Below the pieces are notes generated by a model. It did not search any database. It was not told the origin of the DNA and saw only the letters and a program-made list of their open reading frames with translations. A stretch of 64,000 nucleotides of DNA from assembly GCF_000716785.1 (NCBI RefSeq), contig NZ_JNYY01000016.1, forward strand, positions 186,001 to 250,000, in the 5' to 3' direction. The stretch's first letter is position 1. Each line of letters begins with the position of its first letter. The stretch is from Amycolatopsis vancoresmycina (GTDB taxonomy: Bacteria > Actinomycetota > Actinomycetes > Mycobacteriales > Pseudonocardiaceae). The position numbers and the translations under genes are program-made. Positions 32,280 through 41,244 of this stretch are shown here, piece by piece.

Positions 32280-33287
32280 ATGCCCTCGATCCGCGACGTC
32301 GCCAAGCAGGCTCAGGTCTCCACGGCCACGGCTTCCCGGGCCCTGCGCGGGCTTCCCGCGGTGACCGCCGAGACGCGGGCGCGAGTCGAACGCGTGGCCG
32401 CCGAACTCGGTTACGTCATCCCGTTCAACGCCTCGAGCCTCGCTTCGGGCCGGACCAATTCCGTCGGGATCGTGGTGCCGTTCGTCTCCCGGTGGTTCTT
32501 CGGCACGGTGGTCGCGGGTGCGGAGACCGTGCTGCGCGAAGCCGGCCTGGACCTCGTCGTGTACGGGGTGCCGGGCGCGCCGAGCCGGGAACGGTTCTTC
32601 GCCGAGCTGCCGGTGCGGCGGCGGGTCGACGCGGTCCTCGTGCTGTGCCTGCCGCTGACCCGGTGCGAGGCCGACGCCCTGCTGGCGCTCCGGATCCCGG
32701 TGGTCCTCGTCGGCAGCACCGCCGACGGCATCTCGTCGGTGCGCATCGACGACGTCGCCTCCTCGGCCCGGGCGGTGCGGCACCTGGTCGAGCTCGGGCA
32801 CCGCCGGATCGGGCTGCTCGGGGAAAGCGACCCGCCGCCCCACGGGTTCACCACGCCCGGCCTGCGCCGCAACGGCTACCTCCGGGTCCTGGCCGAAGCG
32901 GGCATCGAACCCGACCCGGACCTGGAGGTGGCCGGCCGGTTCACCGCCACCGAAGGCGAAGCCGCGATGGCCCGCCTGCTCGCCCGGCGGAACCCGCCGA
33001 GCGCGGTGTTCGCGATGTCCGACGAGATGGCGTTCGGCGCGCTGCAGGCCCTGCGCCGGGCCCGGGTCGACGTCCCCGGCGGCATGTCGGTCATCGGCTT
33101 CGACGACCACGAGCTGGCGGCCGCCCTCGACCTTTCGACGATCGCGCAACCGGTCTTCGCCCAGGGGGAACGCGCGGCCGGGCTCCTGCTCGACCAGCTG
33201 CGGCGGCAGGCCCCGCCCGCGGACGTCGTGCTCCCGACCGAGCTGGTCCGCCGGGGCACCACCGGACCGGCGGCCGCGCTGAACTGA
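32280..33287 (+). CDS. LacI family transcriptional regulator
   Basis: This 335-aa sugar-type repressor starts at ATG 32280, with AGGAGG 6 nt upstream. The N-terminal LacI HTH (SIRDVAKQAQVSTATASRALRG) and hinge (LASGRTNSVGIVVP) are followed by a periplasmic-binding-like effector domain with VSVIGFDD-type segment MSVIGFDDHELAAALD near 277-292. There is no sugar gene next to it. It is convergent with the MarR gene (6-bp gap) and divergent from the NACHT gene (136 bp). It could control distant hydrolase genes such as the secreted beta-helix protein, with no direct evidence. Confidence 0.92.
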   Translation: MPSIRDVAKQAQVSTATASRALRGLPAVTAETRARVERVAAELGYVIPFNASSLASGRTNSVGIVVPFVSRWFFGTVVAGAETVLREAGLDLVVYGVPGAPSRERFFAELPVRRRVDAVLVLCLPLTRCEADALLALRIPVVLVGSTADGISSVRIDDVASSARAVRHLVELGHRRIGLLGESDPPPHGFTTPGLRRNGYLRVLAEAGIEPDPDLEVAGRFTATEGEAAMARLLARRNPPSAVFAMSDEMAFGALQALRRARVDVPGGMSVIGFDDHELAAALDLSTIAQPVFAQGERAAGLLLDQLRRQAPPADVVLPTELVRRGTTGPAAALN

Positions 33288-33293
33288 CCGCCG

Positions 33294-33743
33294 TCAGCGC
33301 TCTTCCGCCACCCGCCGGCGGGACCACGCGCCGGCGTCGGTGGTGTAGCGGACGAGGAGCCGCGCGAACTGGAGGCGTTCCTCCGGCGGCCAGCCGGCAG
33401 TGATCTCTTCGAACACCGCGCGCTGCTCGGCGGCGAACCGCGTCCGCTCGGCCTCGCCGCGTTCGGTCAGCTCGAGCACGGTCCGGCGGCCGTCGGCCTG
33501 GGACGCCGCCCGCCGCAGCAGGCCGTCGGCGATGCAGGCCGCGACCGTGCGGCTGGCCACCGGCTGCACGACGCCCATCTCCGCGGCCAGCCCGCCGACC
33601 GTCAGCTCGCCCGGGGCGTCGGCGACCACGTTCAGCACCAGGTTCCGGGACAGGTCGCGGCTCGAGGCCGGGGTGCGCCGGCGCAGCCGGGACAGGGCCG
33701 GGCCGACCTGGTCCAGCAGCGGGTCTTCGGCGGAACTGGTCAC
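33294..33743 (-). CDS. MarR family transcriptional regulator
   Basis: This 149-aa winged-helix regulator starts at GTG 33743. The DNA-binding core is visible as LTVGGLAAEMGVVQPVASRTVAACIADGLLRR with the wing motif SQADGRRTVLELTERG. It is divergent from an amidohydrolase gene across 90 bp containing a 9-bp-arm inverted repeat, so it probably represses the amidohydrolase and itself until a ligand binds. Confidence 0.9.
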   Translation of the reverse strand: MTSSAEDPLLDQVGPALSRLRRRTPASSRDLSRNLVLNVVADAPGELTVGGLAAEMGVVQPVASRTVAACIADGLLRRAASQADGRRTVLELTERGEAERTRFAAEQRAVFEEITAGWPPEERLQFARLLVRYTTDAGAWSRRRVAEER

Positions 33744-33769
33744 CCGCCGGATCGTAGTACCCCCCGCAT

Positions 33770-33809
33770 TTGCATACCAGTGGCAAACTCCATAGCATTA
33801 GGTATGCAA
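33770..33809. promoter_or_regulatory. Inverted-repeat operator between marR and amidohydrolase
   Basis: TTGCATACC (33770-33778) and GGTATGCAA (33801-33809) are perfect 9-bp arms 22 bp apart. Nested inside is TTTGC (33769-33773) paired with GCAAA (33783-33787). Two MarR dimers could bind here and block both divergent promoters. Confidence 0.6.
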
Positions 33810-33833
33810 CTGCGACGAGAAAGCGAGGCCGCC

Positions 33834-35051
33834 ATGGCCACCACTGCCATCACCGGGGCCCGGGTGTTCGACGGGGAGAAGCCGCTGGGGGTGCAGACCG
33901 TCGTCCTCGACGGCCCGAAGATCCGGCGGATCGGCGGCGACGTGCCCGAGGGCGCCGAAACCGTCGACGGCCGGGGCGCGACCCTGCTGCCCGGGCTCAT
34001 CGACGCCCACGTCCACTCCAGCCCCGGCTCCCAGGCGCTGGCGCTGCGGTTCGGCGTCACGACCGAGCTGGAGATGCAGGGCTTGCACACCCGCGAAAAC
34101 CGGGCGCACATCACCGAGGACGACACGGTCGCCGACATCCGGTCGGCGGGGTTCGGCATCACCCCGCCCGGCGGTCACCCCAGCGAGCTGATGCCGGAGG
34201 GGTTCCGGCCGGCGGGCGACCTGCCGCCGGTGAGGCCGCTGATGCCGTTCTCCACCACACCGGAGCAGGCCGCAGCGTACGTCCCCCAGCTGCTGGCGCG
34301 CGGTTCCGACTACATCAAGTTCATGATCGACGACGGCAGCGTCGAGGGACACCCCGGGCTGCCGATGCTCGACCAGGCCACGCTGAACGCGGGCGCCGCC
34401 GAGGCCAGGAAGCACGGCGCCCTGACGGTGGCCCACACGCTGACCCTCGACGCCACCCGGATGGCCGTCGAGGCGGGCATCGACGGCGTGGTCCACGTGT
34501 TCATGGACCGGCCGCACACCACCGAGATCGTCGACCTGATCGCCGGGGCGGACATGTTCGTGGTGCCGTGCATCTGCCTCGACGCGTCGATGATGGGCAT
34601 CACCGGCAGCACCCTCGCCGACGACCCCCGCGTGGCCCGCCGCCTCGACGTCAAGTGGGACGAAACCCTGCGGTCGAGCTACCACCGCTACCCGCAGGGC
34701 AAACTCGAGGACGTCCTGGAGACGGTGCAGGCATTGGCCACGGCGGGCGTGGACATCCTGGCCGGCACGGACGCGTCCATGCCCGAAACGTTCTTCGGCG
34801 GCCTGGCCCACGGCGCCAGCCTGCATCAGGAACTGCAGTACCTGGTGGCCGCGGGTTTGACGCCCGCGCAGGCCCTGCGCGCCGCAACGGCCACGACGGC
34901 CCGCCGGTTCGGCCTCTCCGACCGGGGCCGGATCGCCGAGGGCCTCCGGGCCGACCTCCTGCTGGTGGACGGCGACCCGGCGGAGAACATCGCGGACACG
35001 CTGAACACCCGCGCCGTCTGGCGCCGTGGCCGCAGGCTCGCGCAGGCGTGA
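33834..35051 (+). CDS. Amidohydrolase family protein (metal-dependent hydrolase)
   Basis: This 405-aa TIM-barrel hydrolase is of the imidazolonepropionase/prolidase-like amidohydrolase type. ATG 33834 (MATTAITGARVFDGEKP) is preferred over the upstream ATG at 33780, which lies inside the operator. Metal-site motifs in order are DAHVHSS near 61-67, the carboxylated-Lys candidate in DYIKFMIDDG, VAHTL, DGVVHVF and the Asp in LAGTDASMPE. The substrate cannot be told; MarR control suggests an aromatic or xenobiotic amide. No partner genes are coexpressed. Confidence 0.9.
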   Translation: MATTAITGARVFDGEKPLGVQTVVLDGPKIRRIGGDVPEGAETVDGRGATLLPGLIDAHVHSSPGSQALALRFGVTTELEMQGLHTRENRAHITEDDTVADIRSAGFGITPPGGHPSELMPEGFRPAGDLPPVRPLMPFSTTPEQAAAYVPQLLARGSDYIKFMIDDGSVEGHPGLPMLDQATLNAGAAEARKHGALTVAHTLTLDATRMAVEAGIDGVVHVFMDRPHTTEIVDLIAGADMFVVPCICLDASMMGITGSTLADDPRVARRLDVKWDETLRSSYHRYPQGKLEDVLETVQALATAGVDILAGTDASMPETFFGGLAHGASLHQELQYLVAAGLTPAQALRAATATTARRFGLSDRGRIAEGLRADLLLVDGDPAENIADTLNTRAVWRRGRRLAQA

Positions 35052-35100
35052 CCACGGTTCTTGTGCTGTCCGGCAAGGTGAATCGGGCGCGGCTGCCGGA

Positions 35101-35137
35101 CGTTCCCGTCCGGCGGGTCAGCGCCGGGACGGGAACG
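35101..35137. terminator. Bidirectional terminator hairpin
   Basis: CGTTCCCGTCC (35101-35111) pairs perfectly with 35127-35137, extended by GGCG/CGCC pairs near the loop. It lies between the convergent amidohydrolase and beta-helix protein genes. Confidence 0.65.
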
Positions 35138-35148
35138 GGCGGCCCCGG

Positions 35149-37062
35149 TCAGCCGATGTTCTTCAGAAACAGGGACTTCGCCGTGCTCGTCTTCGAGTCG
35201 TCGACGCCGTGCCCGTGGGTGTAGTCGCGCTGTTCGTTGTGCGCCCAGTCCGCGATCGGCTTGCCGCCGACGTCGAGGTGGTGGAACGCGGACCCGTCCC
35301 AGCCGAACTGGTAGATCTTCGCGTGGTCGGCGTAGTACGGCGTGTACGCCGCGCCCGCGGTGATCTGCTTGGTCATCGTGTTGGCGAAGAAAACGTTGCG
35401 GGGGCCGGAAGAACCGGACCACTTGACCGCCTTCTGCCCGGCCGACCAGTAGATCGGGAACCACGCCGAGTCGTCCGGTGCGTCGCCGCCCTCGTCGCCG
35501 CAGTGCGCGGTGCAGTTGCCCGAGCGGTGGGCGTAGGAGACGTTGTTCGTGTTGTTCTCGAACAGGTTGTTGCGCTCGTAGCCGCCGTGGATGTTGAAGT
35601 CGGAGTCGATGTCGTTGCCGATCACCACGTTGCCCGAGGCCGACCACTGGAAGGTGAAGTGCCGCAGGTCACGGGTCGTGTTGCCGGCGTAGAGCGAGTC
35701 CCACACCCGCGAGCCGCGGAAGTAGCCGTTGCCGCCCTTGCCCTTGTTCCACGAACCGTCCAGCTCGTTGTTCACGATCTGCAGGTTCTTGGCCTCCTCG
35801 GTCACGATCGGGTGCGACCCGGTCATGATCGCGTGGATGCCGCGCACCCACGAGTTCGCCGCCCACTTGAACACGATCCCCTGCATGGCCAGGGAAGGGG
35901 CCAGGTTGCCGTAGTTGTCCTTGGCCTGTTCGGGCGTCACGCCGGGCGGCGGCGCCTGGGTGAAGGCGAAGTCCTCGAAGCCGACGCCGACGACCGGGTC
36001 CACGATCGGCGCCGCCTTCGACGCGTACACCGTGCCGTCGATCGGCGCCGAACCGTCCGAAGTGGAGTCGACCGGGACGTCGTACTCGAGCGGCTTGTCG
36101 ACGGACACCGTGTGGTTCTTGGTGTCCACGGCGGTGACGGTGAACCACTGCTGGCGCATGTGCAGGTTCTGCAGCGGCCACGTCGTGGGCACCGCGTTCA
36201 TCGACTGGTAGAACTTCATGCTGTTCGCGGCCCGGATGTTGACGAAGCCGCCGACCTTCAGGCTCGCCGTCTTGGCGCCGGTGGCCAGGTAGACGGTCCG
36301 GTCGCCGGTGCGCGCGGCGAAGCCCTTGTCGCCGGGCTTTTCCCGCAGTTTCAGGCCGGCCTTCCAGTGCACGTTGACCGTGCCCTCGAAGAGGTCCTTC
36401 CGGTTGGCGGGCGCGGACGCGTACTGGTCGGCGTAACTCGGTTCCACGCCGCGCGACTGCACCCGGAACAGGCCGCGGCCGGGCCACAGCCAGCCCCCGG
36501 AGCCGTCCTCGTAGTTCATTTCGTGCTGGTCCCACTGGTCGCCGTCGGGGGTCACCACGTCGTATTCGGTGTTCTTGTCCGGCCGGTACACGAACTTCGT
36601 CCGGTCGGTGCCGGCGCCGCGGAGGATCAGGTAGCTGGCGTCGACGTGGATTTCGTGCGTGACGTCCAGCGTGCCGGCCGGGAACGTGATCAGGCTGAGC
36701 TTGCCGTAGCCCGCCGAGGGCGAGCACGAGGTGTGGATCCGGTCGATGGCCGCCTGGATGCCGGCGGTGTCGTCGACCCCGTCGTCGGGCTTGACGCGGT
36801 AGGTGGTGGCGAGCTGGGCCGCGGTGATCCGGCAGCTCGCGCTGGGGTTGACCGCGTCGGCGCCGGGCAGGTCCTGCCCGCCGCGGAAACCGGCCTTGCT
36901 CCAGTCGTAGAGGCCCGGCACCGGCGCCGCGCGGTTGCCCGCCGACGTGTCCAGGGTGGTCAGTGCGCCCGAGCCGGGTGCGGCGACGGCAGCCGGGGCG
37001 AAGCCGGCCGCAACGCACACGGCGGCCACGATCAGTGGTGCGGATTTTTTCCTGCGGGACAA
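35149..37062 (-). CDS. Secreted parallel beta-helix protein (pectate-lyase-like fold), unknown substrate
   Basis: This 637-aa protein starts at TTG 37062, fixed by GGAGG 6 nt upstream; no ATG or GTG in frame is near. A basic Sec signal (MSRRKKSAPLIVAAVCVAAG) cleaves near AVA-AP. The TYRVKPDDGVDDTAGIQAAID segment (residues about 87-107) is the classic entry of pectate-lyase-superfamily beta-helices. Helix rungs continue to about 600 with many Asn and NLFENNTNN-type ladder residues. It is probably a polysaccharide lyase or glycoside hydrolase; catalytic residues cannot be assigned. It is monocistronic, with a hairpin and an AT-rich segment upstream. Confidence 0.75.
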   Translation of the reverse strand: MSRRKKSAPLIVAAVCVAAGFAPAAVAAPGSGALTTLDTSAGNRAAPVPGLYDWSKAGFRGGQDLPGADAVNPSASCRITAAQLATTYRVKPDDGVDDTAGIQAAIDRIHTSCSPSAGYGKLSLITFPAGTLDVTHEIHVDASYLILRGAGTDRTKFVYRPDKNTEYDVVTPDGDQWDQHEMNYEDGSGGWLWPGRGLFRVQSRGVEPSYADQYASAPANRKDLFEGTVNVHWKAGLKLREKPGDKGFAARTGDRTVYLATGAKTASLKVGGFVNIRAANSMKFYQSMNAVPTTWPLQNLHMRQQWFTVTAVDTKNHTVSVDKPLEYDVPVDSTSDGSAPIDGTVYASKAAPIVDPVVGVGFEDFAFTQAPPPGVTPEQAKDNYGNLAPSLAMQGIVFKWAANSWVRGIHAIMTGSHPIVTEEAKNLQIVNNELDGSWNKGKGGNGYFRGSRVWDSLYAGNTTRDLRHFTFQWSASGNVVIGNDIDSDFNIHGGYERNNLFENNTNNVSYAHRSGNCTAHCGDEGGDAPDDSAWFPIYWSAGQKAVKWSGSSGPRNVFFANTMTKQITAGAAYTPYYADHAKIYQFGWDGSAFHHLDVGGKPIADWAHNEQRDYTHGHGVDDSKTSTAKSLFLKNIG

Positions 37063-37107
37063 CGGAAACCTCCATAGCCGGGCTGGTTGGCACCAGGACT
37101 GCTCGAA

Positions 37108-37136
37108 GGCGGCGGTGAGACGACCATACCGCCGCC
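37108..37136. promoter_or_regulatory. Inverted repeat upstream of beta-helix protein gene
   Basis: GGCGGCGGT (37108-37116) and ACCGCCGCC (37128-37136) are perfect 9-bp arms 11 bp apart, 46 bp before the TTG start. On the minus strand an AT-rich stretch (37142-37156) precedes it. It may terminate the upstream NmrA transcript or act as an operator. Confidence 0.4.
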
Positions 37137-37180
37137 TCCCCCATTAGTAAAGTAACCTTCCAAATGGGGACCGGGCCGGC

Positions 37181-38026
37181 TCAGCGGAAGCCGGCGGCGT
37201 GGTCCGCGGCCCACGCGGCGAAGTTCCGCGCCGGGCGGCCGGTGACGTCCCGGACCGTCCCCGTCGTCGGCTGCGGCCGGCCGACCAGCGCCGCCAGCCG
37301 CCGGATCCGGGCTTCGATCACCTCGGCCGACCCGGCGCTGCCGAGCCCGCGGGCCTCGAACACCGCGGTCAGCTCGCGGCGGTAGCCGTCGAGGTCCTGG
37401 GTCTCGACGCGAACCGGACGCCCGGCGACGCGGCGGATCAGCGACACCTGTTCCCGCACCGTCAGCGACTCGGGCCCGGTCAGCTCATACACCGCACCGA
37501 TGTGCCCGGAGGTCAGCGCACACGCGGCGACGGCGGCGATGTCGGCTTCGTGGATCAACGCCGAATGCGAGTCCGGGAACGGGTCGCGCACCACACCGCC
37601 GCGGACGGACGCCGCCCACAGCAACCGGTTGGCCGCGAACCCGCCGGGACGCAGGAACGTCCACGGGATGCCCGCGTCCCGCACCGCCTGCTCGGCTTCG
37701 CCGTGGGCGCGGGTGATCGCGTCTTCCGACGTCGCGTCGGCGCCCAGGGCCGACAGCAGCACCACCTGCTCCAGCTCACCGGCCCGGGACAGGAACCCGT
37801 CCAGACCGGCCGTGCCCGCGTAGACGAACGCCTTCGTGACGCCGTCGAGCGCCGCGTCCCAGCCCGCGGGCCGGGCGAGGTCGGCCGCGACCACCTCGAC
37901 CCCGCCGGGCAGCCGGGCCCGGCCCGGGTCGCGGCCGGCCGCCCGGACCTCGTGTCCGCCTTCGAGCAGTTGTCCCACCAGCGCGCGGGCGACGTTCCCG
38001 CGGGCGCCGGTCACCAAGATCGTCAC
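37181..38026 (-). CDS. NmrA-like NAD(P)-dependent oxidoreductase
   Basis: This 281-aa atypical SDR starts at GTG 38026 (MTILVTGARGNVARALVGQL). The Rossmann glycine motif is TGARGNVA, near 6-13; the NmrA-type core includes FLRPGGFAANRLLW and YELTGPESLTVREQV. The usual YxxxK active site is absent, as in NmrA/quinone-oxidoreductase-2-like members that may sense the NADP ratio or reduce quinones. It is divergent (79 bp) from an XRE-type regulator, a frequent actinomycete pair in which the regulator controls the reductase. Confidence 0.85.
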   Translation of the reverse strand: MTILVTGARGNVARALVGQLLEGGHEVRAAGRDPGRARLPGGVEVVAADLARPAGWDAALDGVTKAFVYAGTAGLDGFLSRAGELEQVVLLSALGADATSEDAITRAHGEAEQAVRDAGIPWTFLRPGGFAANRLLWAASVRGGVVRDPFPDSHSALIHEADIAAVAACALTSGHIGAVYELTGPESLTVREQVSLIRRVAGRPVRVETQDLDGYRRELTAVFEARGLGSAGSAEVIEARIRRLAALVGRPQPTTGTVRDVTGRPARNFAAWAADHAAGFR

Positions 38027-38105
38027 GCCCCCGAGCCTCGCCGCCGGGGCGCCGAGCGGGGTAGGCACTGGCGGTACCACCCCGGCGCGGGGTGATGATG
38101 GCAGC

Positions 38106-38900
38106 GTGGACAGGGCGGAACTGAGCGGCTTCCTGCGCAGCCGGCGGGCGCGGCTGCAGCCCGCCGACGTCGGCCTGGAACCCGGCCCGCGGCGGCAGGC
38201 ACCGGGGTTGCGGCGCACCGAGGTCGCCCTGCTCGCCGGCATCTCCATCGACTACTACGTCCGGCTCGAGCAGGGCCGCGGGCCGAACCCCTCGAAGCAG
38301 GTCCTGACCGCGCTCGGGCGGGCGCTGCGGCTGACCGGCGACGAACACGCGTACCTGCGGCAGCTGGCACGCCCGGCTCCCCCACCCCCACCGCGACCGG
38401 TCCCCGGCAACGTCCTCCGGCTGCTGGACCGCCTCGCCGACGTCCCGGCAATGGTGATCGACGCGGCCTACGACGTGGTGGCCTGGAACCGGCTGCTGGC
38501 CGCCCTGATCGGCAACCCGGCCACCTGGCCACCCAGGCGGCGCAACCGCCTGCGCCGCCTGTTCGACACCACGGACACGATCACCGGCAACCGCCTGGAG
38601 CTGGCCCGCCTGTGCGTCGCGGACCTGCGCGCGGCCGGCCGCTACCCGGCCGACCCCGCGGTCCGCGAGCTGGTCGACGAGCTGCTCGGGGAGAGCCCGG
38701 AGTTCGCGAGGCTGTGGGCGGAGCGGGAGGGGGTGGTCCCGCGCACGCTGACCAAGGTGACGAACCACCCGGTTGCGGGCCCGCTCGAGCTCGACTGCGA
38801 GATCCTCGCGGTCCCCGGCCACGAACACCGGCTGCTGATCTATACGGCAGCGCCGGGCTCACCGTCCGAGGAAGGGCTGAAGCGGCTGCTCACGGGGTGA
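38106..38900 (+). CDS. XRE family regulator with MmyB-like ligand domain
   Basis: This 264-aa regulator starts at GTG 38106. The N-terminal HTH (about 35-75: RRTEVALLAGISIDYYVRLEQGRGPNPS) is followed by the MmyB-like PAS-type domain (from VLRLLDRLADVPAMVIDAAYDVVAWNRL to the C-terminal HRLLIYTAAPGSPSEEGLKRLL). Such proteins bind fatty acids and commonly repress an adjacent short-chain dehydrogenase, which fits the divergent NmrA-like gene. Confidence 0.92.
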   Translation: MDRAELSGFLRSRRARLQPADVGLEPGPRRQAPGLRRTEVALLAGISIDYYVRLEQGRGPNPSKQVLTALGRALRLTGDEHAYLRQLARPAPPPPPRPVPGNVLRLLDRLADVPAMVIDAAYDVVAWNRLLAALIGNPATWPPRRRNRLRRLFDTTDTITGNRLELARLCVADLRAAGRYPADPAVRELVDELLGESPEFARLWAEREGVVPRTLTKVTNHPVAGPLELDCEILAVPGHEHRLLIYTAAPGSPSEEGLKRLLTG

Positions 38901-38934
38901 CGGCACGCCTCCCACGGTGAGCGGCGACCGTGCC

Positions 38935-41244
38935 TCAGCGATCCTGGCCCAGCTTGTTCAGCTGGTACCGGCTCACCGAGTCCGTCTTCTCGTCGCGAAG
39001 CGTCAGGTACACGACACCGTTCGCCTCCACATCGGCGGTCAGCACGATGTCACCGCCCGTCGCCACGACGGGGATGGTCCCGAAGACCAGGCCCGATGAT
39101 CGCGGAATCTCGACGAACGTCATCTCGTGGGTGGTGCCGGCCTTGCCGGTCAGGCGGAAGCTTTCGGCATCCCTGGTCGGGATCGTCCTCGACGAATCCA
39201 AGAGGGTCATGACTTCTTTGTTGCTTCCGGCGTCGGGGGACACCAGGTGCAGGCTGCCTTCCTTCCCCGACACGCGAACGCCCACCCCGAACCGCAGCGC
39301 GTTCAGCAGCAGGAAGCCCCGCTGGAACCCGGTCAGCACGCCGGCCTGGGTGCCGAGACCGTGCGCCACGGCGGTCTCCTGGTAGCTCGAGACGACTTCG
39401 GCACCGGGGAGGACCGAGGCGATCTGCTCGGACACGGTGAAGATCTTCGTGCCCTGCCCGGCCAGGAGGACCTTCCCGCCGCGGCTGATCCACGCGCTCA
39501 CGTCCTCGCCGAACCGGAGCCGGGGGAAGACGGCGCCGAGGGTCGAGCGGATGGTGTCGTTCAGCTCGGCGGTGAGCTGCCGGAACCGCGCGCGGTCGAG
39601 TTCGATGCTGATGTCGACCAGGCCGTGGGAACCGCCGTCGAGGTCGGTCAGCAGCATGGTCGTGGCATCCCGGTAGCCGAGGTCCCGCTTGGCGCGCTCG
39701 GCCTCCCGGCGCAGCTTGTCGCGCACGGTCGACGTCAGTTCGCCGTGCCACCCGTGCACCGTCCGCAGCTGGTCCTCGGCGTAGGCCACCAGCGCGTCGT
39801 CGAAGTCGAGCCCGCCCACCTCGTTGCTGCCGGTGACCGCCCTGACCTCCGCGATCCCCTCCCCGGCTTCGACCAGCGCGACGTCGAACGTGCCCCCGCC
39901 GAGGTCGACGACCAGGTAGTCCTGCTCCTGCTCGGGGGTCGCCATCAGGGTCAGCAGGGACGCGGCGTTCGGCTCCCCGATCATCCGGGTGACGGTCAGG
40001 TCGGCCAGTTCGAAGGCTTGTTCCAGCGTGTCGATCTGGCGCAGCGTGAAGTTCGCCGGGTGGGAGGCGAGGCACCGCCGGACCGGCGTGCCGAGCGCCT
40101 CCTCGGCGTTGCGCCGGAGCGATCGCAGGATCAAGCCGACCGCGAGCACCGGTTCGATGCTGCGGCCGTTGACGGAATAGCCGGCCGAGCGCCCGAGATC
40201 GCGTTTCGCGTGCCGGATGGTCGACGACGGCCGGTACGGCGTCGCCTCGACGGCCGCGGCGCCGACCAGGTAGTCCATGTCCGGCAGGAAGTGCAGCACG
40301 GAGGGCACCAGCGGCCGTCCGTCCGGCCCGGGGAGCAGCAGGACGTCACCTTCGGGCCGGTACCACGACACGACGGAGTAACTCGTGCCGAAGTCGATGG
40401 CGAGCAGCGGATCGTCGACGGCACCGGGAGGAACCACCGGAGCGACGCGCCTGGCCCGCCGCTCGGTGCCGATCGGCGTCGTCGCGCGCCACTGGTTGCG
40501 CGTCCGCTCGGAGACGAGTTCGAGGTGCTGCACGCCGAGCGGCTCGACCCGGGAGTGCGGTCGCTGGTCGGGCTTCCCGTGTGCCCTGGCCAAGGCCGGC
40601 ACCTGGGTCGAAAGGTAGGCATCGAGTTCGTGGATCGTCCGGCACCGGCCCGCGGGACTGAACGCGGAACACAGCGCTTCGGTGAAGACGCCCGCCCTGA
40701 TGCCGTCGACCTCGTACGACACCCGCCCCGGACGGCACGAGCAGAAGGAGACGACACCCGGCGGGCACAGGGCGTCGACGTCCACGCGAGGCAGCGACGC
40801 CGAAGCCGCCTTCCCGCCGTCCAGGACGTTCCGGCAGGCATCGAGGAACAGCACGAGGTGCGGCGCTGCGGCCGCACCGAGGTAGCGCACGATCACGTCG
40901 AACCGCAGGGCCGTGTCCTCCACGGCCGCCCGCACGCAGTCGATCGGCAGCAGGTACTGCGTGTTGTCGCCGGCTTGGAAGCCGTGGCCGGAAAAGAAGA
41001 AGTAGAGGATCCCGTCGGGCCGGGGATCGGCCGCCATCCGGGTGAGGTGCCGCAGCAGGTTGGTCCTCGTCGGCCGGTGCGACGCCGGCATGTTGTCGTG
41101 CAGGAGGACGAGGTCTGCATCGTCGACGCCGCAGACCGTGCGCAGCGTGTCCGCGACCCTCGCCGCATCGGTCTGCGCGTGGCGCAGCGGAGCGATGTCG
41201 GGGTCCTCGTAGCCCGCGCAGCCGACCACGAGCGCGCGGTTCAC
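38935..41244 (-). CDS. Caspase-Hsp70 fusion protein
   Basis: This 769-aa protein starts at GTG 41244, overlapping the Pepco-like gene stop by 4 nt. Residues 1-240 form a caspase (C14) domain with catalytic His87 in FFFSGHGFQ and Cys137 in LFLDACRNV. Residues about 279-640 form an Hsp70 ATPase with phosphate-1 loop AIDFGTSYS (282-290), GEPNAASL (423-430) and phosphate-2 VVDLGGGTFDV (445-455). The C-terminal ~120 residues resemble an Hsp70 substrate-binding beta-domain; the helical lid is missing. This suggests a protease whose activity is gated by ATP-dependent recognition of a misfolded or foreign protein. Such fusions are described computationally among bacterial conflict systems; their biochemistry is little known. 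Confidence 0.92.
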   Translation of the reverse strand: MNRALVVGCAGYEDPDIAPLRHAQTDAARVADTLRTVCGVDDADLVLLHDNMPASHRPTRTNLLRHLTRMAADPRPDGILYFFFSGHGFQAGDNTQYLLPIDCVRAAVEDTALRFDVIVRYLGAAAAPHLVLFLDACRNVLDGGKAASASLPRVDVDALCPPGVVSFCSCRPGRVSYEVDGIRAGVFTEALCSAFSPAGRCRTIHELDAYLSTQVPALARAHGKPDQRPHSRVEPLGVQHLELVSERTRNQWRATTPIGTERRARRVAPVVPPGAVDDPLLAIDFGTSYSVVSWYRPEGDVLLLPGPDGRPLVPSVLHFLPDMDYLVGAAAVEATPYRPSSTIRHAKRDLGRSAGYSVNGRSIEPVLAVGLILRSLRRNAEEALGTPVRRCLASHPANFTLRQIDTLEQAFELADLTVTRMIGEPNAASLLTLMATPEQEQDYLVVDLGGGTFDVALVEAGEGIAEVRAVTGSNEVGGLDFDDALVAYAEDQLRTVHGWHGELTSTVRDKLRREAERAKRDLGYRDATTMLLTDLDGGSHGLVDISIELDRARFRQLTAELNDTIRSTLGAVFPRLRFGEDVSAWISRGGKVLLAGQGTKIFTVSEQIASVLPGAEVVSSYQETAVAHGLGTQAGVLTGFQRGFLLLNALRFGVGVRVSGKEGSLHLVSPDAGSNKEVMTLLDSSRTIPTRDAESFRLTGKAGTTHEMTFVEIPRSSGLVFGTIPVVATGGDIVLTADVEANGVVYLTLRDEKTDSVSRYQLNKLGQDR

